A stretch of DNA of 33,425 nucleotides from positions 1 to 33,425 of the forward strand of contig JAAWNJ010000013.1 of NCBI GenBank assembly GCA_022798895.1, read 5' to 3'. The position numbers were made by a program, and so were the translations under genes. The DNA is from Clostridia bacterium. Lineage in GTDB: Bacteria; Bacillota; Clostridia; TANB77; CAG-508. The notes under the pieces were generated by a model that saw only the letters and a list, made by a program, of their open reading frames with translations, searched no databases and was not told the origin of the DNA. Each line of letters opens with the position of its first letter. The first letter of the stretch is position 1. This document shows positions 24,982 to 33,349 of the stretch, in pieces.

Positions 24982-25134
24982 AGTAATTATAAGTATAACA
25001 AAAACGTAATCTGCGTAAGGCGAGCTTGCGAGCGCCTGTTAAAGTCTTCTTAGATTTTGTGCCAGAAGTGAAGCTTCTGTGCACATATGAAGACTTTAAC
25101 CATAAGGATAAGTGTTGTTATACTTATAATTACT
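24982..25134. repeat. Structured palindromic element A, possible ncRNA or small mobile element
   Basis: Twenty-base perfect terminal inverted repeats (24982-25001 and 25115-25134) enclose two further stems: AGGCG/CGCCT (25018-25022 and 25033-25037) and an 11-bp arm pair (25039-25049 and 25089-25099) holding a nested hairpin around 25059-25083. The loop of the first stem has a direct repeat GCGAGC-TT-GCGAGC. The single-stranded joint reads ACCATAAGGAT. The same layout with different stem sequences recurs at 33162-33267. It fills the gap between the hydrolase and cohesin-like genes. Confidence 0.7.
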
Positions 25135-25157
25135 AAGAACTAAATAAATATATCGAC

Positions 25158-27422
25158 TTATTGAACAATTTTTTGTAACTCCAAAATATGTCTTTGAATT
25201 AATAATAAATCTACAGAACTTGGATTAGCTCCATTTTTATTAATATTTGTTGCTTTTCTAAAAATTGGTTCTAATGTTTTAATCTCTAAAATATGACGTT
25301 GTAATACTAATAAATCCACACTATTAATTGCTCCATCTCCATTTGCGTCACCATATACCACAATTTGGTATTGTCTAATTACCTTATCATTTTCTTTTAC
25401 TCGTATTTTACAACCAGTTCCCACAATATCAGTATCTTTCAAAACTTGGTTATTGTAATTTACTATTTCAATTTCTAAATCTGTTGTAATCTTATCTTTA
25501 ATATCTTTTACTGTATTGCTGGTATAGTCTATTCCGCTAATTTCTAAACTATTCACTGTTAATGAACTGTCAAAATGGATTTCATCTTCTGCCATTTTTC
25601 TTACTACATTTACTTCACATTCTGCCTTTATATTAGAATTTTCTTTGCTACTTGCTAATATTCTTGTTGTACCCTCTTGTATAGCAGTAATTATGCCATC
25701 TTGTTGGATTGTTGCAACTTGACTATTTTCACTTGTAAATACCACTGTTTTATCATCACTATCACTTGGTTCAATATTTGCATTTATTTGGAAGGTATCT
25801 CCTATCTCCATATAAATTTGTTTTTGGTCTAAATGAATTCCTGTTACTGGACTATATACTTGAATGTTTATCTGCCCCTGTACGGTATTTTCTTGTGCCC
25901 TTACTGTAATAGTAGCTGTTCCACTGCGAAGTGCTTGGACATTTCCTTTATCGTCCACTGTGGCTACTCTGTTATTGCTAGAACTATACACTACTTTATG
26001 GTCACTTGCCTCTGGTGGACTGATAGTTACTTTTAATTGTCTCTTTTCTCCTTTTTTTAAAGTCGTGTTATCTATACTAACCTCTATTTTCTGTATTTGA
26101 ACACTTGGAAGTTCTGTTACATAAGTTTGATAAATATATCCTACAATTCCATTTTCTAAAATCACTTGATCCCATCTTTCTCCTGACTGCTTTCCTTTTC
26201 GTATTCTAGTCATTTTCGTATTTTTTGCAATTGTTGTAATAATTTCATAAGAAGTAGATGGACCTGTTCTCACATTTACATCTGCCGTATTACAATACAC
26301 TTTTGTGTTGTCTGTTGTAAAATCCTTTGTATTAATATTCGGGCTTTGTGTTGGAATGTCTGGCATATTGTTATACACAGGAATAATGAAGGTCATTGCA
26401 TTATTTAGTAATCCACTTTTTTGATATCCACTATAAATAGACTTTGCTTCACTAGAAGGTGCTAATACATTGGTCATATATTGGTGGGTAAATAAAGTTC
26501 CTGGTCTATCGTCATTTACATCGAATTTTTGTAGATAAATTGTATTTTGTCCCACATTAATATAGCTAGAACCTATGAAAATAGCCCCACCTGTAATAGC
26601 TCTTTCCTTAGTATTCCATGGAATTAAATATTTATCTTTTGTACTTTGACTTGCTCCTTTTCCATCTTTGGCATACTGAAGTCCATTTTTAATCGCTCCC
26701 ATAGGTTCTGCTGAACTTGTTGCTCCTATGTTATAGAAATTATATAATCCTTTAAATCCCTCTACCTTTCCGCTAATAGAACTATGAGATAAAAAGGGAC
26801 CTACTTCTTGTTTAATACGAGACGCCAAATGATAGGGACTAACTTTAGAAGTTTTTGCTCCTTTTAAAATAAGGTCTGAATACTTTTCTGTCATATTGAC
26901 TGTACTTCCACTACTAGTCAAATAGGAAACCTTTCTGTTATAGAACTCTGTTCCATATAAAATTTTTTCAATTCCATCTAAACTACTGTTAGTATCATAA
27001 GATAAAGTTTCAAATTGAAATAAACGTGCCTCATTTAAAAAGTTTCTGGGATCCATACAGTATTCTACTGCTTGCCTAGAACTATCTACCCAACCACTAT
27101 CAATTTCTACATCAAATTGTCCTGGTGTAGTATTTTTCCAGCTATTTGAATAATTTTTAGGTACTAGATTTTTTCCATATTTATTTTCTTGGTCTATGAC
27201 ATATTTCCAATCAAAATTGGTATATAATGCTACAAATTTCCAATTGGAATGTTTTTTTGCAATTTCTCTTAAATAAGGTTGATAACTACTTGGAAAATTT
27301 TCAATACCATTTAATTTAGTAGATGCTTCTGTTTTCCAATTAAATGCAAATCCTATTCCAATGGCTAGGAATAAAAATAGTAAACTCATGAAAATATATT
27401 TTAGTATTTTTTTCATCTTCAA
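25158..27422 (-). CDS. Secreted N-acetylglucosaminidase-like cell-wall hydrolase with SH3, two Big_2 and a dockerin
   Basis: 754 aa. Signal peptide about 1-32. The N-terminal region (about 45-110) has the SYQPYLREIAKKHSNWKF pattern found before GH73-like glucosaminidases. The catalytic module (about 125-310) contains DPRNFLNE and RIKQEVGPF, the latter with a likely catalytic glutamate. Then come a bacterial SH3 domain (about 372-445, NVRTGPSTSYE), two Big_2 immunoglobulin-like domains (about 450-610), a short sandwich region, and a C-terminal dockerin. The first dockerin repeat has full calcium ligands (GDANGDGAINSVDLL). The second (NINKNGANPSSVDLL) has Asn in place of the Asp ligands. Ends just before element A. 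Confidence 0.85.
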   Translation of the reverse strand: MKMKKILKYIFMSLLFLFLAIGIGFAFNWKTEASTKLNGIENFPSSYQPYLREIAKKHSNWKFVALYTNFDWKYVIDQENKYGKNLVPKNYSNSWKNTTPGQFDVEIDSGWVDSSRQAVEYCMDPRNFLNEARLFQFETLSYDTNSSLDGIEKILYGTEFYNRKVSYLTSSGSTVNMTEKYSDLILKGAKTSKVSPYHLASRIKQEVGPFLSHSSISGKVEGFKGLYNFYNIGATSSAEPMGAIKNGLQYAKDGKGASQSTKDKYLIPWNTKERAITGGAIFIGSSYINVGQNTIYLQKFDVNDDRPGTLFTHQYMTNVLAPSSEAKSIYSGYQKSGLLNNAMTFIIPVYNNMPDIPTQSPNINTKDFTTDNTKVYCNTADVNVRTGPSTSYEIITTIAKNTKMTRIRKGKQSGERWDQVILENGIVGYIYQTYVTELPSVQIQKIEVSIDNTTLKKGEKRQLKVTISPPEASDHKVVYSSSNNRVATVDDKGNVQALRSGTATITVRAQENTVQGQINIQVYSPVTGIHLDQKQIYMEIGDTFQINANIEPSDSDDKTVVFTSENSQVATIQQDGIITAIQEGTTRILASSKENSNIKAECEVNVVRKMAEDEIHFDSSLTVNSLEISGIDYTSNTVKDIKDKITTDLEIEIVNYNNQVLKDTDIVGTGCKIRVKENDKVIRQYQIVVYGDANGDGAINSVDLLVLQRHILEIKTLEPIFRKATNINKNGANPSSVDLLLIQRHILELQKIVQ

Positions 27423-27461
27423 AATGCTCCTTTTCCTTTGTAGTTAGTATGGATTTTGGGC

Positions 27462-27496
27462 AAAAAAATATACCTATAATGTTTTTGCATTATAGG
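27462..27496 (-). terminator. Rho-independent terminator after the DMP19-like gene
   Basis: Nine-base perfect arms (27473-27481 and 27488-27496), then TATATTTTTTT on the minus strand. Confidence 0.88.
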
Positions 27497-27504
27497 CATC
27501 CAAT

Positions 27505-28026
27505 TTATTTTATAAAATATGATTTATTTTTCATAATATATTCATAATTTAATTGTACCAAATCTTCTTTTTCTTCATAAAACATATCATCACATTCTGA
27601 CAATATATTTTCTATATCTTTATCTACAATTTTGTCTAATAGTTTTTCTCTTCGCTCTTCATTTTTAGGTAATCTTCTTTTCAAAGCTTTTACTGCTTTT
27701 TGACAAATGTCAGTTGTGTATGTTGCTCCAATTTCTTGAAATGCTTTTACTAGTTGATTAGAAAATATACCACTAGAATTATAGAAAAATTGCAAAAAAC
27801 CTCCATTATATACTTCATCTTCTAAATTTTTCGTTATAAAAATTACTTTTTCTTTCTTGTTTAATTTTCCTATCTTATCGCCATATTCACATTTTTCATC
27901 TATATAAAGGCTCATATGCGCAACAAAATTGTTTTGGTCCTCTATCTCCCAAACTTGTTCTATTGTTTTCACTTTTTGAAATTCCTCCATACTCTTTGCA
28001 ATTTGTTCTTCTAAATCTTCTTCCAT
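27505..28026 (-). CDS. DMP19-like (DUF4375) protein
   Basis: 173 aa, cytosolic and helical. The NGGFLQFFYNSSGI motif (about 95-108) with nearby VKAFQEIGA is characteristic of the DMP19/DUF4375 family, whose best-known member is a DNA-mimic protein in Neisseria. Function in clostridia is unknown. The start ATG follows AAAGGGG and it lies 12 bases after the deoxyribonucleotidase-like gene, in the unit starting at 29058. Confidence 0.72.
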   Translation of the reverse strand: MEEDLEEQIAKSMEEFQKVKTIEQVWEIEDQNNFVAHMSLYIDEKCEYGDKIGKLNKKEKVIFITKNLEDEVYNGGFLQFFYNSSGIFSNQLVKAFQEIGATYTTDICQKAVKALKRRLPKNEERREKLLDKIVDKDIENILSECDDMFYEEKEDLVQLNYEYIMKNKSYFIK

Positions 28027-28038
28027 TATTTTCCCCTT

Positions 28039-28593
28039 TTAACAATAAGACTTTATTTTTTCTTTTAGTTCTAGCCAACTATTCACTCTTGGAACTGTTA
28101 CTGGTATATTTTGATTAACACTTGATGTAAATAGAATACTCCCTATATTCTTCTCGCTAATTTCCTGGCAAAACTTTGCTGAATCATCTACCATTAGGTC
28201 AATTTGATTGTCTACACATATTTGTGCTTTTTCAAAAGAGTTCCATAATATTTTAGTATATGGAATATGATGTCTTTCAAAATAGTTTAAAGTTACTTCT
28301 TCACTTCCCTTAAATTTTATTTCACCTCTTGAAGTAATAATATAAATCTCATTTCCTTCCTCTAATAATTTTTGCATAATAGTATTAGCATTTTCTTTCA
28401 TTTGAGCATTACTGAAAATCGCAACACAATTATCTGCAAAAAATCTCTTGATAGTAGGATTGGTCATATCTCCTCTCATCACATCTTCCATATAATTTGA
28501 AATTTCTCCATTTTCATCATATTGTTCTATATAATTTTGTATGGATTTGGAAGTATCTGTAATAACATCATCTATATCTATTCCTATTTTCAT
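28039..28593 (-). CDS. HAD-family 5'(3')-deoxyribonucleotidase-like phosphatase
   Basis: 184 aa. Motif I IDIDDVITDT (D6 nucleophile, D8 acid/base), motif II IITSR (about 97-101), a lysine/asparagine region and motif III VDNQIDLMVDDS (about 128-139). No membrane segment. Enzymes of this branch dephosphorylate deoxynucleoside monophosphates or similar small phosphates. It stands between a Nudix and a DMP19-like gene, so a role in nucleotide clean-up is likely but unproven. Confidence 0.82.
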   Translation of the reverse strand: MKIGIDIDDVITDTSKSIQNYIEQYDENGEISNYMEDVMRGDMTNPTIKRFFADNCVAIFSNAQMKENANTIMQKLLEEGNEIYIITSRGEIKFKGSEEVTLNYFERHHIPYTKILWNSFEKAQICVDNQIDLMVDDSAKFCQEISEKNIGSILFTSSVNQNIPVTVPRVNSWLELKEKIKSYC

Positions 28594-28626
28594 ATTCGTT
28601 CTCCTTGCCTATATTTTTCTATTCTC

Positions 28627-29058
28627 CTATAACTCATTAACTATATCTATTGAAGCTATTTTGTTATTTTTCAAATTTGCAACTGATTGTTTAATGAAAT
28701 TTAAATCTCTCAATTCCTCATCCATATGATTAAGAATATCATCATATTCATACCATTTTCTATCTAATATTTCATCTGTCATATAGTCAGATGTTTCTCT
28801 TAAAATCTTAGTAGCAAATATAATTATTACTAAAATATCATCTTCTATTACTCTATTAGCAATATTTAAAACACCTGTTAATTCCACATCATATCCTGTT
28901 TCTTCTTTAATTTCTCTAATTGCTCCTTGTATAAGTGTTTCATTACAATCTAAATGTCCTGCTGGTATATTCCATTTTTTATAGCATTTCTTTTTTGCTT
29001 CTTGTACTAATAAAACCTTTCCCTCTTTTTCAAGAACTCCCCCTACAATTACATGCAT
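28627..29058 (-). CDS. Nudix hydrolase
   Basis: 143 aa from the ATG at 29058, preceded by AGGAGGAG; the longer in-frame form to 29115 has no such site. The Nudix box GHLDCNETLIQGAIREIKEE matches GX5EX7REUXEEXGU. Hydrolyses a nucleoside diphosphate linked to another group, with Mg ions bound by the box glutamates. Specificity cannot be read from the sequence. First gene of a three-gene minus-strand unit, divergent from the AbrB-PIN pair. Confidence 0.92.
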   Translation of the reverse strand: MHVIVGGVLEKEGKVLLVQEAKKKCYKKWNIPAGHLDCNETLIQGAIREIKEETGYDVELTGVLNIANRVIEDDILVIIIFATKILRETSDYMTDEILDRKWYEYDDILNHMDEELRDLNFIKQSVANLKNNKIASIDIVNEL

Positions 29059-29086
29059 ATTTCTTTCTCCTCCTACATTTGTTGTT

Positions 29087-29115
29087 ATCATATCATAAAG
29101 GAAAATAATTATCAA
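29087..29115 (-). promoter_or_regulatory. Promoter of the Nudix unit
   Basis: TTGATA (plus 29110-29115), 17-bp spacer, TATGAT (plus 29087-29092). Confidence 0.65.
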
Positions 29116-29147
29116 TTAAATTTCTAGGTATTTATTTTCTAAAATCA

Positions 29148-29176
29148 TTGCTATTTTCTCATAAATAACATATAAT
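29148..29176 (+). promoter_or_regulatory. Promoter of the AbrB-PIN toxin-antitoxin operon
   Basis: TTGCTA (29148-29153), 17-bp spacer, TATAAT (29171-29176), then AGAGGTG before the ATG at 29218. Confidence 0.65.
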
Positions 29177-29217
29177 ATTAGTAAGGAAAGTAAGGATTAT
29201 GAAAAGAGGTGAAAATT

Positions 29218-29475
29218 ATGGAATTAGCAAAAGTAACTACTAAAGGTCAAATTACTATCCCTAAATCCATTAGAGATACTTTGAATTTAAAAGAAGGTAG
29301 TAAGGTAATCTTTATTCAAAAGGGAAAAGACATTATTATTAAAAACTCTGCCATGTTAGCATTGGAAAAAATTCAAGATGCTTTTGAAGGCGAGGCTGAC
29401 AGACTTAATTTAGAATCTGAAGAAGATATTATAAAAATGATAAAAGATTTTAGAAAAAATAGAAAGAAGGATTAG
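29218..29475 (+). CDS. AbrB/SpoVT-family antitoxin
   Basis: 85 aa from the ATG at 29218, with GAGGTG upstream; the GTG at 29209 lies within that site. The swapped-hairpin DNA-binding domain (about 3-45; VTTKGQITIPKSIRDTLNL) is followed by an acidic helical tail that would bind the toxin. Its stop is one base before the PIN gene start. One of only three plus-strand genes in the window. Confidence 0.92.
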   Translation: MELAKVTTKGQITIPKSIRDTLNLKEGSKVIFIQKGKDIIIKNSAMLALEKIQDAFEGEADRLNLESEEDIIKMIKDFRKNRKKD

Positions 29476-29476
29476 A

Positions 29477-29875
29477 ATGAAAGTAATGTTAGATACCAAT
29501 ATTCTCGTTTCTGCTTTTGTATTCAACAGTAAAAAATTAAATGAACTAATCTATAAACTTTCTATAGAACATGAAATAATAATATGTACTTATACAATAA
29601 CAGAACTAAATGAATTAATCAAAACTAAATTTAAAGTATCTCCAAATAGTTTAGACCAATTTCTTGAAGAATTTCCCTTTACATTGGTCTATTCTCCTCC
29701 CAATGTAGAACATAAACTCTTTGATATTCGAGATGAAGATGACTATATCATTTTACATACTGCTATTATAGAAAATGTTGATATTTTTATTACTGGTGAC
29801 AAGGACTTTGACGATATTACAATTAAACATCCCAAAATTATGACTGTTAATAAATTTCTAGAAAACTATTCTTGA
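29477..29875 (+). CDS. PIN-domain ribonuclease toxin
   Basis: 132 aa. Acidic residues of the PIN active site are visible: D6 (MLDTNILVS), E43 (ITELNEL), D89/D90 near EDDYIILHTA and D107 (FITGDKDF). It belongs to the COG1569-like group of type II toxins, which cleave RNA with Mg or Mn. Paired with the AbrB-type antitoxin directly upstream. No CGG codon; this toxin does not depend on a frame change, unlike the YoeB one. Confidence 0.9.
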   Translation: MKVMLDTNILVSAFVFNSKKLNELIYKLSIEHEIIICTYTITELNELIKTKFKVSPNSLDQFLEEFPFTLVYSPPNVEHKLFDIRDEDDYIILHTAIIENVDIFITGDKDFDDITIKHPKIMTVNKFLENYS

Positions 29876-29879
29876 TTTC

Positions 29880-29911
29880 AAAAAAGAAGCCAATTAGCTT
29901 ACTAATCAACT
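29880..29911 (-). terminator. Terminator after the YxeA-like gene
   Basis: On the minus strand GTTGATTAG-TAAG-CTAATTGGC forms nine pairs including G-U pairs, followed by TTCTTTTTT. It lies in the gap between convergent genes. Confidence 0.65.
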
Positions 29912-29922
29912 CCTTTTCTCTC

Positions 29923-30270
29923 TTACTGATACACTTCTTTCACCCTATCTGGTAACTCTTCTTTTTGTACTTCATTCCAACTCACTACTCCACGAAAAGC
30001 CATTACATCTAATTTTAAATATGCACCTTCTCTTAACTCTCTTGTTGTTTTAAATTCAATCTCTTTTTCTTTTCCTGCTTCATTAAACGCTGTTAAAGTA
30101 TAGCGATATTTCATATTGTCTGTTGTTGTTAAAAGTTCCACTTTAGTATTATCTATTTGAACATAATATTCTTTGGTTTGATATACTAAAAAGTAGTAGG
30201 CTAAACCACAAAGTGTAATAAAGATGATAATTAAAGCAGCTAAACATAATTTATCCTTAATATCTTCCAT
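29923..30270 (-). CDS. YxeA-family (DUF1093) membrane-anchored protein
   Basis: 115 aa. One N-terminal hydrophobic segment (about 10-29), then a small beta-rich extracytoplasmic domain with the family marks YYVQID, YRYTLTAFNE and LREGAYLKLDV. YxeA-like proteins often accompany BceAB-type transporters, as here: it lies 13 bases after the permease stop and is in the same unit. Role not established. Confidence 0.8.
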   Translation of the reverse strand: MEDIKDKLCLAALIIIFITLCGLAYYFLVYQTKEYYVQIDNTKVELLTTTDNMKYRYTLTAFNEAGKEKEIEFKTTRELREGAYLKLDVMAFRGVVSWNEVQKEELPDRVKEVYQ

Positions 30271-30283
30271 CTATTTCTCCTCT

Positions 30284-32374
30284 TTATACTTCTTCTTTAA
30301 TAATATTTTTACTTCCTAAATAGGTTGCAAGGAAATATAGTCCATAAACTGCTCCCATAATGCATACTGTTGCTATAATAGATGGTATCAATTCGTCTGT
30401 ACTTGTAATTGCTGTCATTGTACTTAGTGCAAATTGAATTCCAAATATAGAATGGATAATTGCTAAGACAAGTGGTAGCATAAATACTATCCCAATTTGT
30501 CTAAATAATGCTTTGTTAATCATTTTTTCATCACAACCAATTTTTCTCAATATCAAATATCTTTGTTTGTTGTCAGAACTTTCTGTTAATTGTTTTAAAG
30601 CTAAAATAGCAGAACTTGCAATTAAGAATACAATTCCTAAATAAATTGCAATAAATACAATACTAGCAGTTAGTCCTTTGCTTGATTCTATAATCGTAAT
30701 TTTAGTTACCCCATCTATCTCAATATCATTTTTCTTAAAGTTTTGTAACAAAGATGAACTTTCTTCTGCAAATATCTTTTCAATTTCTTTTTTCTCATTT
30801 TCAGTATTTACATTATAGTTGGCAGCCATAAAGTATTTTCCTATTTGTTCTTGCCCCAAGTTACAACTATCTGGTACTAATAGAATTCCTGTATTGATAC
30901 TACTAGCTGACATATCAATAAATCCATCTTGACATTGGTCATATTTAGGAACATATCTAGTTCCTGCTATTGTTAAAATATTTCCTTCTTGCAGTACTCG
31001 TTCTCTAAGAGTAACCATATTTTGAAAATCACAAAGAACAATATATTCATTATCTTGTAATTCAAATTGTTTAATACCATATAGCTGAGCTATTTTATTG
31101 TAATCTGATACTTTTATAATCTCTTCTTTTGTTTCATAATTAAGTCTTGGAAATTCTTGCTTTACCTCTGGGAAGATATCTCCAAAAAAGTCCTTCCATT
31201 TCATCTCTTCTATTGCATAGATTGGAATATTTACCACATCTTTTAATAAATTCATATCAAATCCATTGTTTATTAAAGTTTCTTCTACAGTAATTTTTGA
31301 GTCTTCTCTTCTTGTCTCACTATACTTTGCTGTTTTTCCGCTATATGTTTTGTAACTTTCTGGTAAGTTAGCATCTTTATATAAATTCAAATCTATTGGC
31401 GTTAATCTAACTAATTCTTTTTGAACTTTATCATTTAGCGATAAGCTAGCTGACAAAACACTAATTGTCATAAATAGCATTAAGCAGATAACACTCATAC
31501 TTATTACTGTTGTATTAATTTTGTTATTTAACTGTCTTAATACAAACATGTTAGTACCTTTTAGATAAGTACTCTTTTTGGCTTGTATTAATCTCAAAAC
31601 AAATCCAGACAATGACCAGAAAATAGCGATAGTACTGCCTATTCCCATTAAGATTGGCCATATTAATTTATCCATAGAATTAAGCTTGTTGATTCCACCT
31701 GTTACTATCCAGTAAGCATAGCTAAGGACTGCTACTGCAATAATGAATATGAGAATAGAAATCACAGGATTTTTGATTTTGACCTCTTCATTTTTCTTAA
31801 TGGCAGTTAATAAATTAATTAGTTTGTATCTTGAAATTGTAAAAGTATTAAATATCATAACTGCAACATACACTACAGCAAAACAAATACAAGTTTTAAT
31901 ACAAGCATCTTGTGAAAATACAAATCTAAAACTACTCATATCCGCTTCAAACATTTTCCCTACTAAAATAGACATAAATTGTGAAGCAAATACACCAATG
32001 ACAATTCCTGCTACTAATGATAAAATCCCTATTAAAATGGTTTCTAATAAAATGATTTTAGAAATTTGCCTTTTGCCCATTCCTAAGGTCATATAAATAC
32101 CAAATTCTTTTTTCCTTCGGTTAATTAAAAAGTTATTGGCATATACAATTAGTAACCCTAATACCACTGCCACAAAAATAGATACTATTCCAAGCATTCC
32201 AATCATTAAGGTAATAATTTGCTTTTGAGATTCTGATACTTGTAGCATTGCTTGTTGACTATCTAAGGAATTGAACATATAGAATATAGCAACACCTAAT
32301 ACCAATGTCAAAAAGTAGATAGCATAATCTTTGAAGCTTTTTTTCATATTTCGGAAAGATAATTTAAATAACAT
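30284..32374 (-). CDS. BceB-like ABC transporter permease
   Basis: 696 aa. About ten membrane segments in the BceB/VraG arrangement: one at about 17-35, three at 55-150, two FtsX segments before 240, then a large extracytoplasmic domain (about 315-540) and three C-terminal helices. The pattern NRRKKEFGIYMTLGMGKRQI after helix II is diagnostic for this family. These transporters confer resistance to bacitracin or antimicrobial peptides and also act as sensors for a kinase. No BceRS-type pair is visible beside it, so its partner kinase must lie elsewhere. Overlaps the ATPase gene by 11 bases. Confidence 0.93.
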   Translation of the reverse strand: MLFKLSFRNMKKSFKDYAIYFLTLVLGVAIFYMFNSLDSQQAMLQVSESQKQIITLMIGMLGIVSIFVAVVLGLLIVYANNFLINRRKKEFGIYMTLGMGKRQISKIILLETILIGILSLVAGIVIGVFASQFMSILVGKMFEADMSSFRFVFSQDACIKTCICFAVVYVAVMIFNTFTISRYKLINLLTAIKKNEEVKIKNPVISILIFIIAVAVLSYAYWIVTGGINKLNSMDKLIWPILMGIGSTIAIFWSLSGFVLRLIQAKKSTYLKGTNMFVLRQLNNKINTTVISMSVICLMLFMTISVLSASLSLNDKVQKELVRLTPIDLNLYKDANLPESYKTYSGKTAKYSETRREDSKITVEETLINNGFDMNLLKDVVNIPIYAIEEMKWKDFFGDIFPEVKQEFPRLNYETKEEIIKVSDYNKIAQLYGIKQFELQDNEYIVLCDFQNMVTLRERVLQEGNILTIAGTRYVPKYDQCQDGFIDMSASSINTGILLVPDSCNLGQEQIGKYFMAANYNVNTENEKKEIEKIFAEESSSLLQNFKKNDIEIDGVTKITIIESSKGLTASIVFIAIYLGIVFLIASSAILALKQLTESSDNKQRYLILRKIGCDEKMINKALFRQIGIVFMLPLVLAIIHSIFGIQFALSTMTAITSTDELIPSIIATVCIMGAVYGLYFLATYLGSKNIIKEEV

Positions 32375-33131
32375 CGTTCAAATCACCTCCAAGAAGTGTT
32401 TGGACTTCTATGATTTTCTCAAAGAATTGTTTTCTACTGCTGTTTCCTTTGATTAATTCATTAAAGATTTTTCCATCTTTGATGAAAATAATTCTATCTG
32501 CATAACTAGCAGTAAAAGCATCATGTGTAACCATTAAAATAGTGGCATTCATTTTTTGATTTAAGCTTTCAAAACTTTCTAATAATTGCCTTGCTGCCTT
32601 ACTATCTAAAGCCCCTGTTGGTTCATCTGCTAGAATAAGTTTTGGGTCAGTTACAATTGCCCTTGCTGAAGCTACTCTTTGCTTTTGACCTCCTGATATT
32701 TGATATGGATATTTTTTTAAGATTTCTGTAATTCCTAATTTTTCTGCTACATTTTTTACTCTATTTTGGATTTCTCTTGGTTTTACTTTTTGGATAGTAA
32801 GTGCTAATGCAATATTTTCAAAACAAGTTAAGGTATCTAACAAATTGAAGTCTTGAAAGATAAAGCCTAATTCCTCTCTTCTAAATTTGTTTAAGTTATT
32901 TCCCTTTAGTCTAGTAATGTCTTGACCATTAATTAGAATTTGTCCTGCCGTTACTCTATCTATAGTAGAAATACAATTTAAAAGTGTAGTCTTTCCTGAA
33001 CCACTTGCTCCCATTATTCCTACAAATTCTCCTTGTTCTACTTTGAAACTGACATTATCAATGGCTTTTGTTAAGTTTGATTTGTTTCCATAGTATTTTT
33101 CAATGTTTTTGACTTCTAATACAGTGCTCAT
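32364..33131 (-). CDS. BceA-like ABC transporter ATPase
   Basis: 255 aa. Walker A GASGSGKTT (about 40-48), Q-loop FIFQDFNLLD, signature ISGGQKQRVASARAI, Walker B LILADEPTGALDS, H-loop VTHDAF. The ATG follows AAAGGAGA. Its TATAAT-like -10 (plus 33169-33174) sits in the outer arm of element B, so expression may be tied to that element. Partner of the BceB-like permease. Confidence 0.95.
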   Translation of the reverse strand: MSTVLEVKNIEKYYGNKSNLTKAIDNVSFKVEQGEFVGIMGASGSGKTTLLNCISTIDRVTAGQILINGQDITRLKGNNLNKFRREELGFIFQDFNLLDTLTCFENIALALTIQKVKPREIQNRVKNVAEKLGITEILKKYPYQISGGQKQRVASARAIVTDPKLILADEPTGALDSKAARQLLESFESLNQKMNATILMVTHDAFTASYADRIIFIKDGKIFNELIKGNSSRKQFFEKIIEVQTLLGGDLNDVI

Positions 33132-33161
33132 TGTTCTTCTCCTTTTTTAATCTAATTGAAT

Positions 33162-33267
33162 TTATGATTATAATATAAGTGCAGTCCCGCGCAAGGTGAA
33201 CAAAGTGAACGCCTGTCGCTTTATTTATAAAGCGACCAGTAAGGGACAAACATTATTATAATCATAA
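33162..33267. repeat. Structured palindromic element B, related to element A
   Basis: Thirteen-base perfect arms 33162-33174 and 33255-33267. Inside these are GTCCC/GGGAC (33184-33188, 33243-33247), AGGTG/CGCCT (33194-33198, 33210-33214) with direct repeat GTGAAC-AAA-GTGAAC, and CGCTTTA/TAAAGCG (33217-33223, 33228-33234). Joint ACCAGTAAGG. Same order as element A, with changed stem bases but kept pairing. Confidence 0.7.
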
Positions 33268-33302
33268 TTGTATTATAATAAAAAATACCTTTATTTGCCA
33301 TT

Positions 33303-33349
33303 GATTAATGTGACATTAATCTTACATTTTTGTAAGATTAGCTTTTTTT
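33303..33349 (+). terminator. Plus-strand terminator with an overlapping alternative hairpin
   Basis: TAATCTTAC (33317-33325) and GTAAGATTA (33332-33340) form a stem followed by GC and T7. A second hairpin, GATTAATG-TGA-CATTAATC (33303-33321), shares five bases with the left arm, so the two cannot form together. The rest of the right edge (33350-33425) holds no gene that I can see. Confidence 0.6.

Noticed and set aside
25020..25033. CRISPR-like direct repeats in element A
   Set aside because: Only two six-base copies separated by two bases, inside a hairpin loop; no repeat-spacer array.
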